NCBI GenBank assembly: GCA_947462255.1
Contig: CANHOA010000012.1
Location: forward strand, 1 to 64,000
From: Flavobacteriales bacterium
Lineage (GTDB): Bacteria; Bacteroidota; Bacteroidia; Flavobacteriales_D; Crocinitomicaceae
Direction: 5' to 3'
Length of the DNA: 64,000 nucleotides
Below are positions 54,374 to 63,293 of the stretch, piece after piece (position 1 is the stretch's first letter; each line of letters starts with the position of its first letter). The position numbers were made by a program, and so were the translations under genes. A model generated the notes under the pieces. The model was not told the origin of the DNA and did not search any database. It was given only the letters and a program-made list of their open reading frames with translations.

Positions 54374-55794
54374 GGATTTTGTTCTCTGTTCTATTTATAG
54401 TTCTTGCATTCGGTTCTATTTCACAATTGGTGCATCCTGCCAATACGCCTGCCTTTAAACAAGATGAGGTGGCGAAAATTTACATCACGATGAACTCCCA
54501 AGATTTTAATACCATGGTTGGCGATAGTTTGGGTTCAACTTACGAATTCCCTGCATCGTTCATTTATATCAGTAGTACACTTACGGATACATTGTCCTCC
54601 ATAGGTATTCGGCTGCGCGGAAATACCTCCTTGCAATCTGCTAAAAAATCTTTTAAATTAGATTTCAATGCTTATGTTCCCGGTCAGAAGTGGGAAGATT
54701 TAAAATCTATGAATCTCAATGGAGAACACAACGACGTTTCCATTATGCGTGCTCGCACTTGTCATGAAATGCTCAGATGGGCAGGCTGCCCTGTTGCGCG
54801 AAGCTCTTATGTAGAATTGTATATAAACGGAACCTATAAAGGATTATACCTCAATGTTGAACACTTTGACGATCAGTTTTTAGAAGCCCGCTTCATTGGA
54901 AACGCTGGTGGGAATTTATACAAGGCCCACTATGGGGCTGATCTTACTAATTTGGGTAGTAACCCCAATGACTATGCCCCACTGTATGAACTTAAAACCA
55001 ACCAAGATACCAATGATTATTCAGGATTGATTCATTTTATAGAGGTTTTAAACAACACTTCTAATGCAGAATTTCCTTGCGCCATTCAAGAAGTATTGGA
55101 TGTGGACCTTTGTCTAAAAACCATGGCGCTGGAGGTATTGGCTGCCCATTGGGATGGTTATATTGTGAATAAAAACAATTACTATCTCTACCAAAGACCA
55201 TCAGATGGCAAGTTCGTTTACATAGAGTACGATGTGGATAATACATTCGGAGTTGATTGGTTCTCAATTGATTGGCAAACACGCAATATTTATTTATGGG
55301 CATTGCCAAATACCCAACGCCCTTTGTACTATCGTTTAATGCAAGTGCCTTATTTTAAAGATCGATTTTCCTATTATATAAATTTGCACTGTCAACAGTT
55401 TTTCAATCCTACTTTTTTACTTTCCGTATGGAACCAAACCCAAGCTGTTATCGCGCCATCTGCCCTTGCGGATACATATAAAGGATTAGATTATGGGTTT
55501 ACCAATGCTGATTTTATGTCTGCCATTTCTCAGAATTGGGGTAGTCACATTCCTGTTAGCCTAAATGAGCACGTTACTTTGCGACATTCATCGGCATTAA
55601 GTCAATCTTCTTACCTAGGCTTGGCGAATCCTTGCTCACTCAGTTTGACGGAATCCATTGATTTGAATGCCCCAATTCCAGTTTCATACTATGATGTACT
55701 TGGTCGTATTTTGTTAGCACCACCTGCAAATCAAGTTTATTTGGTGCGGTATATCGATGGTAGTATCCGACAATTCTATTCCGTAGCACCATGA
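54370..55794 (+). CDS. CotH-family secreted protein kinase
   Basis: From ATG 54370 (inside the stop of the amylase gene) the product is 474 aa with a signal peptide MRILFSVLFIVLAFGSISQ. CotH motifs: IRLRGNTSLQSAKKSFKLDF (glycine-rich loop and Lys, about 83), VELYINGTYKGLYLNVEHFDD (Glu), the catalytic-loop-like AAHWDGYIVNKNNYYLY (Asp and Asn) and the metal motif IEYDVDNTFGVDW. All residues expected for an active kinase are present. The C-terminus (SYYDVLGRILLAPP, VYLVRYIDGS) resembles a T9SS domain without its usual NPxxx start. It overlaps both flanking amylase genes by 4 nt; such a kinase in a starch locus is unusual. Confidence 0.88.
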   Translation: MRILFSVLFIVLAFGSISQLVHPANTPAFKQDEVAKIYITMNSQDFNTMVGDSLGSTYEFPASFIYISSTLTDTLSSIGIRLRGNTSLQSAKKSFKLDFNAYVPGQKWEDLKSMNLNGEHNDVSIMRARTCHEMLRWAGCPVARSSYVELYINGTYKGLYLNVEHFDDQFLEARFIGNAGGNLYKAHYGADLTNLGSNPNDYAPLYELKTNQDTNDYSGLIHFIEVLNNTSNAEFPCAIQEVLDVDLCLKTMALEVLAAHWDGYIVNKNNYYLYQRPSDGKFVYIEYDVDNTFGVDWFSIDWQTRNIYLWALPNTQRPLYYRLMQVPYFKDRFSYYINLHCQQFFNPTFLLSVWNQTQAVIAPSALADTYKGLDYGFTNADFMSAISQNWGSHIPVSLNEHVTLRHSSALSQSSYLGLANPCSLSLTESIDLNAPIPVSYYDVLGRILLAPPANQVYLVRYIDGSIRQFYSVAP

Positions 55795-57701
55795 TTCTTA
55801 GAATTTTCTTATTTTTTTCATTGGCTCTAGCATGGCAAGGGCACACTCAGAAAAATATCTTGAGCCATGTCGAGCCAGGTAATTGGTGGGTAGGAATGAA
55901 GCACCATCAAGTTCAAGTTTTATTGCATGGACCACAAATTGCAAATTATTCACCAAGCGTACAAGGATTGAATGTGCTTGGAATTATTAAAACTGAAAAT
56001 CCGAATTACCTTTTTATTACTGTTGAAACGCAAGATAAAAATGCAGGAACATATCCAATTATTTTGTCAGATAACAAGAAGAAGGAAGTAGCGCGTTTTG
56101 AATTTAAATTAGAAGAACGAATCTATCAATCAGCTAATCGAGAGGGATTTTCGTCTAAGGATGTGATTTACTTATTAATGCCTGACCGTTTTGCGAACTT
56201 GTATCCAGGCCAAGACACCTACGCGGGAATGACAGAACCAGGTAATCGCGATTTACCAGGCGGTCGCCATGGTGGAGATATTCAGGGAATAATAGAACAT
56301 TTAAGTTATATCAAGGAATTAGGTGCAACAACCATTTGGACGACCCCCTTGCTAGAGGATAATGAACCTACTTATTCCTATCATGGTTATGCGCAATCTG
56401 ATTTATATAAAGTAGATCCGCGCTATGGCTCGAACGATTGGTTTAAGGGAATGGTGCTAGAAGCGCACCGCCAAGGCTTAAAAGTAATCAAAGATGAGGT
56501 GCCCAATCATTGGTCCAGTAAGCATTGGATGATGAATGACTTGCCAACCAAAACATGGATTCATGAATTCCCTACTTTTACGCGCTCAAGTTACCGCACT
56601 AGCACACAAATGGATCCCTATGCGTCAGAAAGCGACGTTCGCGCATCCGAAGATGCTTGGTTCGATACTTCCATGCCCGACATGAATCAATCGAATCCTT
56701 TACTTTTGAATTACTTAATTCAAAATACGCTTTGGTGGATCGAGTTTGCCTGCCTTGATGGACTTCGGGTAGATACGTATTCGTACAATGATAAACAGGC
56801 CATTGCAAAATGGACTCAATCCATCATGGAGGAATACCCCAATCTAAATATTGTTGGAGAAATCTGGCTGCACAATCAAGCGCAAATTTCTTATTGGCAA
56901 AAAGACAGTCCCATTGGTGCTCTTGAATCATACAATAGTGGTTTGCCTTCGGTGATGGATTTTACCCTACATGATGCAATCACTCAAGCATTCAGTGAAA
57001 CAAAACAGGGTTGGGATCAAGGAATGGTGCGTATTTATGAGAATTTCGTAAATGATTTTCTCTATAAAAACCCTAACAACTTGCTCGTATTTATGGAAAA
57101 TCATGACATCAAAAGGTTTAATGAGATCTATCCAAATCTTGCAGATTATAAACTCGCCCTTACTTTACTATCAACAACGAGAGGAATACCACAGATTTAT
57201 TATGGTTCTGAAATCGGAATGAAAGGATCTAAGGAAGTGGGAGATGCAGATATCCGAAGGGATTTTCCAGGTGGATGGGGTACAGACAAACAAACAGCTT
57301 TTTATGCTAACGATGATAAACGAAGATATGGACTCGAGGGAAGAACTCCTGAACAAGAAGCCTACTTTCAGTTCACAAAAAAACTATTGAATTGGCGCAA
57401 AAATAAAGAAGTCATTCATGAAGGTAAATTGGTTCAGTATGTACCGGAAAACAATGTATATGTCTATTTCAGAATTCAAGAAAGTAAAAATGGCCTTCAA
57501 AGTACAAAACGTCTTATGGTAGTATTAAATAATTCATCGGATGAGCAAAAGATCAACTTAGATCGATTTGAGGAGTCATTCGATGTATCTCAACTCAAAA
57601 GCGTTCCAATTAGAAAAGAGATTTTAAGTGATTTACCTATAGATTTTTCGCAGAAAACATTAACTATTCCAGGAAAAACGGCATGGATAATCGAACTCTA
57701 A
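55791..57701 (+). CDS. SusA-like periplasmic GH13 (neopullulanase/cyclomaltodextrinase type)
   Basis: The 636-aa enzyme has a signal peptide (to about 20), an N-terminal cyclomaltodextrinase-type domain (VEPGNWWVGMKHHQVQVLLHG), then the GH13 barrel: DRFANLYPGQD, region I IKDEVPNHW, region II GLRVDTYSY with nucleophile Asp328, region III IVGEIWL with Glu357 and region IV MENHDIKRF with Asp439. There is no T9SS domain, so it stays periplasmic, where it would cut imported maltooligosaccharides as SusA does. Overlaps the CotH gene by 4 nt and the next gene by one base. Confidence 0.93.
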   Translation: MILRIFLFFSLALAWQGHTQKNILSHVEPGNWWVGMKHHQVQVLLHGPQIANYSPSVQGLNVLGIIKTENPNYLFITVETQDKNAGTYPIILSDNKKKEVARFEFKLEERIYQSANREGFSSKDVIYLLMPDRFANLYPGQDTYAGMTEPGNRDLPGGRHGGDIQGIIEHLSYIKELGATTIWTTPLLEDNEPTYSYHGYAQSDLYKVDPRYGSNDWFKGMVLEAHRQGLKVIKDEVPNHWSSKHWMMNDLPTKTWIHEFPTFTRSSYRTSTQMDPYASESDVRASEDAWFDTSMPDMNQSNPLLLNYLIQNTLWWIEFACLDGLRVDTYSYNDKQAIAKWTQSIMEEYPNLNIVGEIWLHNQAQISYWQKDSPIGALESYNSGLPSVMDFTLHDAITQAFSETKQGWDQGMVRIYENFVNDFLYKNPNNLLVFMENHDIKRFNEIYPNLADYKLALTLLSTTRGIPQIYYGSEIGMKGSKEVGDADIRRDFPGGWGTDKQTAFYANDDKRRYGLEGRTPEQEAYFQFTKKLLNWRKNKEVIHEGKLVQYVPENNVYVYFRIQESKNGLQSTKRLMVVLNNSSDEQKINLDRFEESFDVSQLKSVPIRKEILSDLPIDFSQKTLTIPGKTAWIIEL

Positions 57702-60154
57702 TGAAGTTAGTGCTTGTTTTTGTGGCCATGGTGTTTAACACTGTTGCCTTTGGTCAAAATCCAAACAGACAGTTTAAAAGTATTGAGTCAATAAATGCCG
57801 GTGTTCAGGTATCGGTGTCAGATGGAGTATATATCTTCAGAACCTATGGGCCTAATATCATTGAAACGACGTTTATTCCGAACGGACAAAAACACGAAGC
57901 GAATTCACATGCAGTGGTTACACAACCTGACAATAATCCATTCACTTGGTCGGCATCTTCAAACCAATTCATTCCCCCCCATATATTTATATATAGCAAA
58001 TCAGCGAAAAGCAAAGGAATAAATCCATCTATTATTGTACAAACCAATCCGTTTCAAATTTCATATTTCTATAAAGGAAAGTATCTACTATCAGAACGTT
58101 GGGGCTATGATGTGGATTCTACAATGGAAAAAATCCAGTTTAATTTAAGCGAAGGAGAAAAGTTGTTTGGAACAGGAAATCGGGTACTTGGTATGGATAG
58201 AAGAGGGTATAGGCTAGCCTTGTACAATAGGGCGCACTATGGTTATGAAACCCATTCGGAACAAATGAATTTCTCTATGCCGTTGGTAATTTCTGATCGG
58301 CTGTATGCCCTTCATTTTGATAATTCGTACACTGGCTTTTTGGATTTAGATTCAAAAAAAGACAGCAGTCTGACCTATGAAATGACTGGGGGAAGAAAAA
58401 CCTATCAGGTGATTGCAGCAAGTGATTATAAAGAGTTGGTTTCAGCTTACACTAGCCTTACGGGGCGCCAACCCATGCCCCCGAGATGGGCCTTTGGTAA
58501 TTTTGCGAGCCGTTTCGGTTACCATTCGGAACAAGAAGCGCGTGCGGTGGTTTCTAAATTTAGAGCGGATAGCATTCCCTTAGATGCGATTGTTTTTGAT
58601 TTGTATTGGTTCGGGAAAGATATTCAAGGAACATTGGGCAACTTTGCCTTTTATACAGATTCCTTTCCTACTCCGCAAAAAATGATTAATGATTTTTCAA
58701 ATCAGAATGTCAATACTGTATTGATTACAGAACCATTTATTCTTACCACATCCAATCGTTGGCAGGAGGCGAAAGATAAAAAATTACTGGCTGTTGATAG
58801 TTTGGATAACCCTTTCACCTATGATTTTTATTTCGGAAATACTGGCCTAATTGATATCTATGCTCCCCATGCGAAAAAGTGGTTTTGGGATATCTATACT
58901 GAGTTAGCAAATATGGGGGTGAAGGGCTTTTGGGGAGATCTTGGTGAACCAGAGGTTCATCCTAGTAAATTACTGCATGCCAATGGCGTATCAGCGGATC
59001 AAGTACATAATATTTATGGGCACGATTGGGCACGATTAATTTATGAAGGATACAAAAGTACTTTTCCACTCGAACGGCCATTTATTTTAATGCGGGCTGG
59101 TTATTCAGGTTCTCAGCGTTTTGGAATGATCCCATGGACAGGTGATGTTAATCGCTCATGGGGAGGATTGAAACCTCAGATGGAACTTACCATGCAGATG
59201 GGCATGCAAGGAATTGCTTATATGCATTCAGATTTAGGAGGATTTGCTGGAGCAAACGATGATCCTGAATTGTATGTTCGCTGGCTTCAATATGGCGTGT
59301 TTCAACCTATTTTCCGACCGCATGCGCAGCAGGAAGTGGCTAGTGAAGCCATTTTTAAAGATGAAAAAACAAAACAACTTGCCAAAGAAGCCATCGAATT
59401 ACGCTATCAATTGCTTCCTTATAATTATACCTTGGCTTTTGAAAATCATCTCAATGGCACGCCACTTATGCGCCCTATTTTTATGGAAAATACTCAGGCA
59501 TCGTGGGCGGATACGATCACAAACGAATTCATGTGGGGACCGAGTTTGTTGGTGAAGCCAATCACAAATCCAATCCTAAAAAATACGCTGCCTCTTCAGG
59601 ATGTAAGAGCGCCAAACGGAACATGGTATGATCTGCGAAGTGGAAAACAACGCATTGAAAACTATCAGCCAAATCAAAATAATCAAAAAGCGTATTACCT
59701 CATACCAGGCGATTTATCTGGTATTCCTGTTTTGGTAAAAGGCGGGGCGTTTATCCCAATGTCACCTACGATTCAATCAACTAAAGAGTATGCTGATTCA
59801 TCGGTAACGATTCATTACTATGATGACAAGGATATTAAGACAAGCCAAGCACAATGGTATGAAGACGATGGTTTGACCAATGAGGCTTACGAGAAGGGCT
59901 TATATAAACTTCTTCGCATGACCATGAAACAATCGAATCGACAATCAACTTTGCTTTTTATTCCCGAATATGGAAAAAGTTGCTCGCAAATGTCTTTTTC
60001 ATTTGAAGTATGTATCCATTCTAAACGAATACCCAAAAAACTCATTTTAAATGGAAAGAAAAATGTACCGTTCGTGGTGGATCAAAAAACCCAAACCATT
60101 CGTTTAACAACGCATTTGAGCGAAAAACAATCGCGTTTAAAAATTAAATGGTAA
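57701..60154 (+). CDS. Periplasmic GH31 alpha-glucosidase
   Basis: From ATG 57701 (sharing its A with the preceding stop) the protein is 817 aa with signal peptide MKLVLVFVAMVFNTVAFGQ. GH31 features: N-terminal beta-sandwich, GTGNRVLGMDRRGYRLALYN, barrel start MPPRWAFGNFASRFGYHS, nucleophile Asp413 in KGFWGDLGEPEVHP and acid/base Asp482 in WTGDVNRSWGG, then the C-terminal beta domains. It would release glucose from maltooligosaccharides, the job that SusB (GH97) does in Bacteroides. No T9SS domain is present. Confidence 0.92.
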   Translation: MKLVLVFVAMVFNTVAFGQNPNRQFKSIESINAGVQVSVSDGVYIFRTYGPNIIETTFIPNGQKHEANSHAVVTQPDNNPFTWSASSNQFIPPHIFIYSKSAKSKGINPSIIVQTNPFQISYFYKGKYLLSERWGYDVDSTMEKIQFNLSEGEKLFGTGNRVLGMDRRGYRLALYNRAHYGYETHSEQMNFSMPLVISDRLYALHFDNSYTGFLDLDSKKDSSLTYEMTGGRKTYQVIAASDYKELVSAYTSLTGRQPMPPRWAFGNFASRFGYHSEQEARAVVSKFRADSIPLDAIVFDLYWFGKDIQGTLGNFAFYTDSFPTPQKMINDFSNQNVNTVLITEPFILTTSNRWQEAKDKKLLAVDSLDNPFTYDFYFGNTGLIDIYAPHAKKWFWDIYTELANMGVKGFWGDLGEPEVHPSKLLHANGVSADQVHNIYGHDWARLIYEGYKSTFPLERPFILMRAGYSGSQRFGMIPWTGDVNRSWGGLKPQMELTMQMGMQGIAYMHSDLGGFAGANDDPELYVRWLQYGVFQPIFRPHAQQEVASEAIFKDEKTKQLAKEAIELRYQLLPYNYTLAFENHLNGTPLMRPIFMENTQASWADTITNEFMWGPSLLVKPITNPILKNTLPLQDVRAPNGTWYDLRSGKQRIENYQPNQNNQKAYYLIPGDLSGIPVLVKGGAFIPMSPTIQSTKEYADSSVTIHYYDDKDIKTSQAQWYEDDGLTNEAYEKGLYKLLRMTMKQSNRQSTLLFIPEYGKSCSQMSFSFEVCIHSKRIPKKLILNGKKNVPFVVDQKTQTIRLTTHLSEKQSRLKIKW

Positions 60155-60169
60155 TATTTTTTTTCTTTG

Positions 60170-60203
60170 TGTCAAATTGACATTAAGAAATATTTTATAT
60201 TTG
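60170..60203 (+). promoter_or_regulatory. Promoter/operator of susCD, site 2
   Basis: Palindrome TGTCAAATTGACA (60170-60182) followed by TTAAG and, 13 nt after the palindrome, the -7 box TATATTTG (60196-60203). The TTG inside the palindrome could be the -33 element (16-nt spacer). The ATG of susC is 32 nt further. Confidence 0.6.
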
Positions 60204-60235
60204 TTAAACAGATTTAATTTTAAATTGACTTTGCT

Positions 60236-63200
60236 ATGATAAGAAAACTACTTTTTACACTACTTTCATTATTATTTGTTTCCCTAGCTGCACATGGGCA
60301 AACAGCTAGTATTATTGGGAAAATAACTGATGTTGAGGGACTTCCAGTTTATCCAGCAACCCTTGTATTAGAGGGAAAAGGCATGGGTGCACAAACCAAT
60401 GAGAATGGTGAATTTGAAATTAAATTTGTTCCTATAGGAACTGTTGTTCTAATCGTTCGTTCCACAGGTTTTGTTACTTATAATCAAGAAATTATTGTTT
60501 CTTCGGGTACTGTTCTTAATCAAAATATCACTTTATCAAAAGAAGCGAAAGAGTATGATGAGGTTGTTGTGATCGGTTACGGAACAACAAGGACCAAAGA
60601 TTTGACAGGAGCGGCTACCGTTATTACAGAAAAAAACTTTCTTCAGGGCTCGTTAGCGACACCAGAACAGTTGATTATGGGAAAAGTGGCCGGATTGAAA
60701 GTTACTTCAAATGACGGAGCTCCAGGTTCTGGAAGTACTTTGCGTCTCAGAGGAGGAACCTCAATCAATGCCAGTAATGATCCCTTGATTGTTATCGATG
60801 GTGTTCCAATTGATAATGGTGGAATTGCTGGTGCCGCCAATCCTTTGTCATTGGTTAACCCTAACGATATTTCCTCTTTTGTTATTTTGAAAGACGCTTC
60901 TGCCACTGCTATCTATGGTGCACGTGCGGCCAATGGTGTTATTCTCATTACCACCAAAAAAGGTAGCGCAAGTCAAAAAGAGGTTCATGTAACCTTAAAT
61001 TCCAAGATTTCCATTTCCACCATTTCAAAATATGCTGAGGTATTATCTGGCGACTCGCTTCGAAAACTTATAAATAGACAAGGAAGCCAGCAACAAATAG
61101 ATCTTTTAGGCGCTGCGAGTACAGATTGGCAGAAAGAGGTGTTTAGAACGGCTATTACCACAGATAATAACGTATCCATTACAGGTGGTATTATCGGATT
61201 GCCGTACCGTTTATCAGTAGCGAATCGATTTGAAAATGGTTTGCTTAAGCGCGATAACATGAACAGAACATCATTGGGGCTTAACCTAAATCCAACGTTT
61301 CTCGATGGAAATTTACAATTGGAAGTTAATCAGAAAATGGTTCAATCACGTGCCTTTTTTGCCAACAGAGGCGCTTTAGGTGCTGCTTTCTTCGATCCAA
61401 CTCAAGCGGTGCAATCAGGAAATAACAATCTCTTTGGCGGCTATTTTGAATGGATAGATAATGGCAAGCCCAACGTTTTATCCGCTCGTAATCCTCTGGG
61501 TTTAATTATGCAGTCTGAAGATAGAAGTGTGGTCAACCGCTACATTGGAAATGCTAAAGTAAGCTACAAAATGCCTTTTCTTCCAATGCTAAAGGCGACA
61601 GTCAATTTAGGAACAGATCAATCAGAAGGAACGGGCTATACCATCACCGATTCCTTATCTGCTGCGGGTTATTTTACTCAAGGAAGCTACAGTCCTTATC
61701 GCCAGACCAAAGGAAATAAATTAATTGAGGCGTATGCTAATTTTAATACGGGTGAAAAATACAAAGATCATCTCTTAGATTTAACTGCTGGGTATTCCTA
61801 CCAAGATTGGTATACCTCAAGTCCTAATTACGCAGGCTATAACCAAGCTAAAACCGATACTATTGTTCTGCCGGCAGCTAATCCTTTTTATACCAAAAAT
61901 GCCTTGCTTTCTTTCTATGCGAGGGGGATTTATACGTTTAAAAATCAATTTGTTGTGAATTTGTCGATGAGAAGAGACGGATCCTCCCGATTCAGTTCAG
62001 AGCAGAGATGGGGCTGGTTTCCTGCCGCTTCTGCTGCTTGGTTGCTCAGCGAGGGTTTCTTGAACGACGTTAAAGAAATCAGTATGCTAAAAATCAGGGT
62101 AGGTTATGGAGTTACAGGGCAACAAGATGGAATTGGAGACTATGCCTATATTGGAAATTATTTTGAGGGGGCGGCTAATGCCCAATACGCCTTTGGTGGA
62201 CAATACTATACGGTTTTTCGTCCTGCAGGATACGATGCCAATTTGAAATGGGAAACTACCAGTAGTATCAATATCGGATTAGATTTCGGATTATATAAAG
62301 ATCGCTTCTCAGGGTCAATTGATGTGTATAGAAAATCAACATCCGATTTGTTGGCGACAGTAGCGGTGCCAGCAGGAACCAACTTTACAAATCAAATTTT
62401 AACGAATGTAGGTGGCATGCAAAACCAAGGAATTGAGGTGAGCCTAAACACGGGTTTGATCGCAAAAAAGAATATGCGCTTAGATTGGATGGTCAACTTT
62501 ACCAGAAATTTTAATGAAGTGACCAAGTTGTCGCAAATCGAAGACCCTAATTCACCGGGAATTTTAGTCGGAGGCATCGCAGGAGGAATTGGAAATCAAG
62601 TACTGATTCACCAAGTGGGACAACCTACTTTTACCTATTTTGTGTATGAACAGCAATACGAGCAAGATGGATCACTCATTGAAGTAGGTCAACAAGCTTC
62701 TATTGATATGAATGGAGATGGTACGATTAATACATCAGACAAATGGAAGGATACAAACGCATTTGTTGATCGAAATAACGATGGCATCATTAATGTCAAA
62801 GACCGCTACTATGCTGGCCAAGTGGCACCGAAGTTTTTTATGGGAACCGCGCTTAATTTTCAATGCGGGAAATGGAATGCGGGTGTGTCTATGAGAAGCG
62901 AGATAGGCGGAACCATCTATAATAATATCCACTCGAATTCGGCCACATTCAGTGCCATTGATGGCACCAAAAAGTATTTAAGCAACATCAGTTCCTTGTT
63001 TTATGAGGACGAAGTGCAAAAAACAACAACCAATCAACTTTTATCAGATCATTATCTCGAACGGGCAGATTTCCTGCGAATTGATAATATCAGTGTAGGG
63101 TATAATTTTGGTAAATTAGGATTCACCAAGGATAAAGTTGGGGTAAATGTTGGTTTTTCCGTTCAAAATGTTTTCGTGTTCACCAAGTACTCTGGACAGG

Positions 63201-63283
63201 ACCCTGAGGTTGGCGGTGGTGTTGACAATAATTTTTATCCAAGACCAAGGGTGTATACCTTGAATCTAAACTTTGATTTTTAA
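60236..63283 (+). CDS. susC: SusC/RagA-family TonB-dependent outer-membrane transporter
   Basis: 1015 aa. Signal peptide MIRKLLFTLLSLLFVSLAAHGQ, a carboxypeptidase-regulatory-like domain (about 25-105, IIGKITDVEGLPVYPATLVLEG), the TonB-box/plug region (EVVVIGYGTTRTKDLTGA, then LIVIDGVPIDNGG, ASATAIYGARAANGVILITTKKG) and a 22-strand-type barrel ending TLNLNFDF. An extracellular loop near residues 822-860 has two Ca-binding-like DxNxDG motifs, common in SusC. In this setting the ligand is probably maltooligosaccharide; it works with the SusD encoded next. Confidence 0.94.
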   Translation: MIRKLLFTLLSLLFVSLAAHGQTASIIGKITDVEGLPVYPATLVLEGKGMGAQTNENGEFEIKFVPIGTVVLIVRSTGFVTYNQEIIVSSGTVLNQNITLSKEAKEYDEVVVIGYGTTRTKDLTGAATVITEKNFLQGSLATPEQLIMGKVAGLKVTSNDGAPGSGSTLRLRGGTSINASNDPLIVIDGVPIDNGGIAGAANPLSLVNPNDISSFVILKDASATAIYGARAANGVILITTKKGSASQKEVHVTLNSKISISTISKYAEVLSGDSLRKLINRQGSQQQIDLLGAASTDWQKEVFRTAITTDNNVSITGGIIGLPYRLSVANRFENGLLKRDNMNRTSLGLNLNPTFLDGNLQLEVNQKMVQSRAFFANRGALGAAFFDPTQAVQSGNNNLFGGYFEWIDNGKPNVLSARNPLGLIMQSEDRSVVNRYIGNAKVSYKMPFLPMLKATVNLGTDQSEGTGYTITDSLSAAGYFTQGSYSPYRQTKGNKLIEAYANFNTGEKYKDHLLDLTAGYSYQDWYTSSPNYAGYNQAKTDTIVLPAANPFYTKNALLSFYARGIYTFKNQFVVNLSMRRDGSSRFSSEQRWGWFPAASAAWLLSEGFLNDVKEISMLKIRVGYGVTGQQDGIGDYAYIGNYFEGAANAQYAFGGQYYTVFRPAGYDANLKWETTSSINIGLDFGLYKDRFSGSIDVYRKSTSDLLATVAVPAGTNFTNQILTNVGGMQNQGIEVSLNTGLIAKKNMRLDWMVNFTRNFNEVTKLSQIEDPNSPGILVGGIAGGIGNQVLIHQVGQPTFTYFVYEQQYEQDGSLIEVGQQASIDMNGDGTINTSDKWKDTNAFVDRNNDGIINVKDRYYAGQVAPKFFMGTALNFQCGKWNAGVSMRSEIGGTIYNNIHSNSATFSAIDGTKKYLSNISSLFYEDEVQKTTTNQLLSDHYLERADFLRIDNISVGYNFGKLGFTKDKVGVNVGFSVQNVFVFTKYSGQDPEVGGGVDNNFYPRPRVYTLNLNFDF

Positions 63284-63293
63284 CTAATTAGCT

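Noticed and set aside
62700-62820. Dockerin or EF-hand module in SusC
   Set aside because: The two DxNxDG motifs lie in a barrel loop where many SusC proteins have them; not a separate domain.
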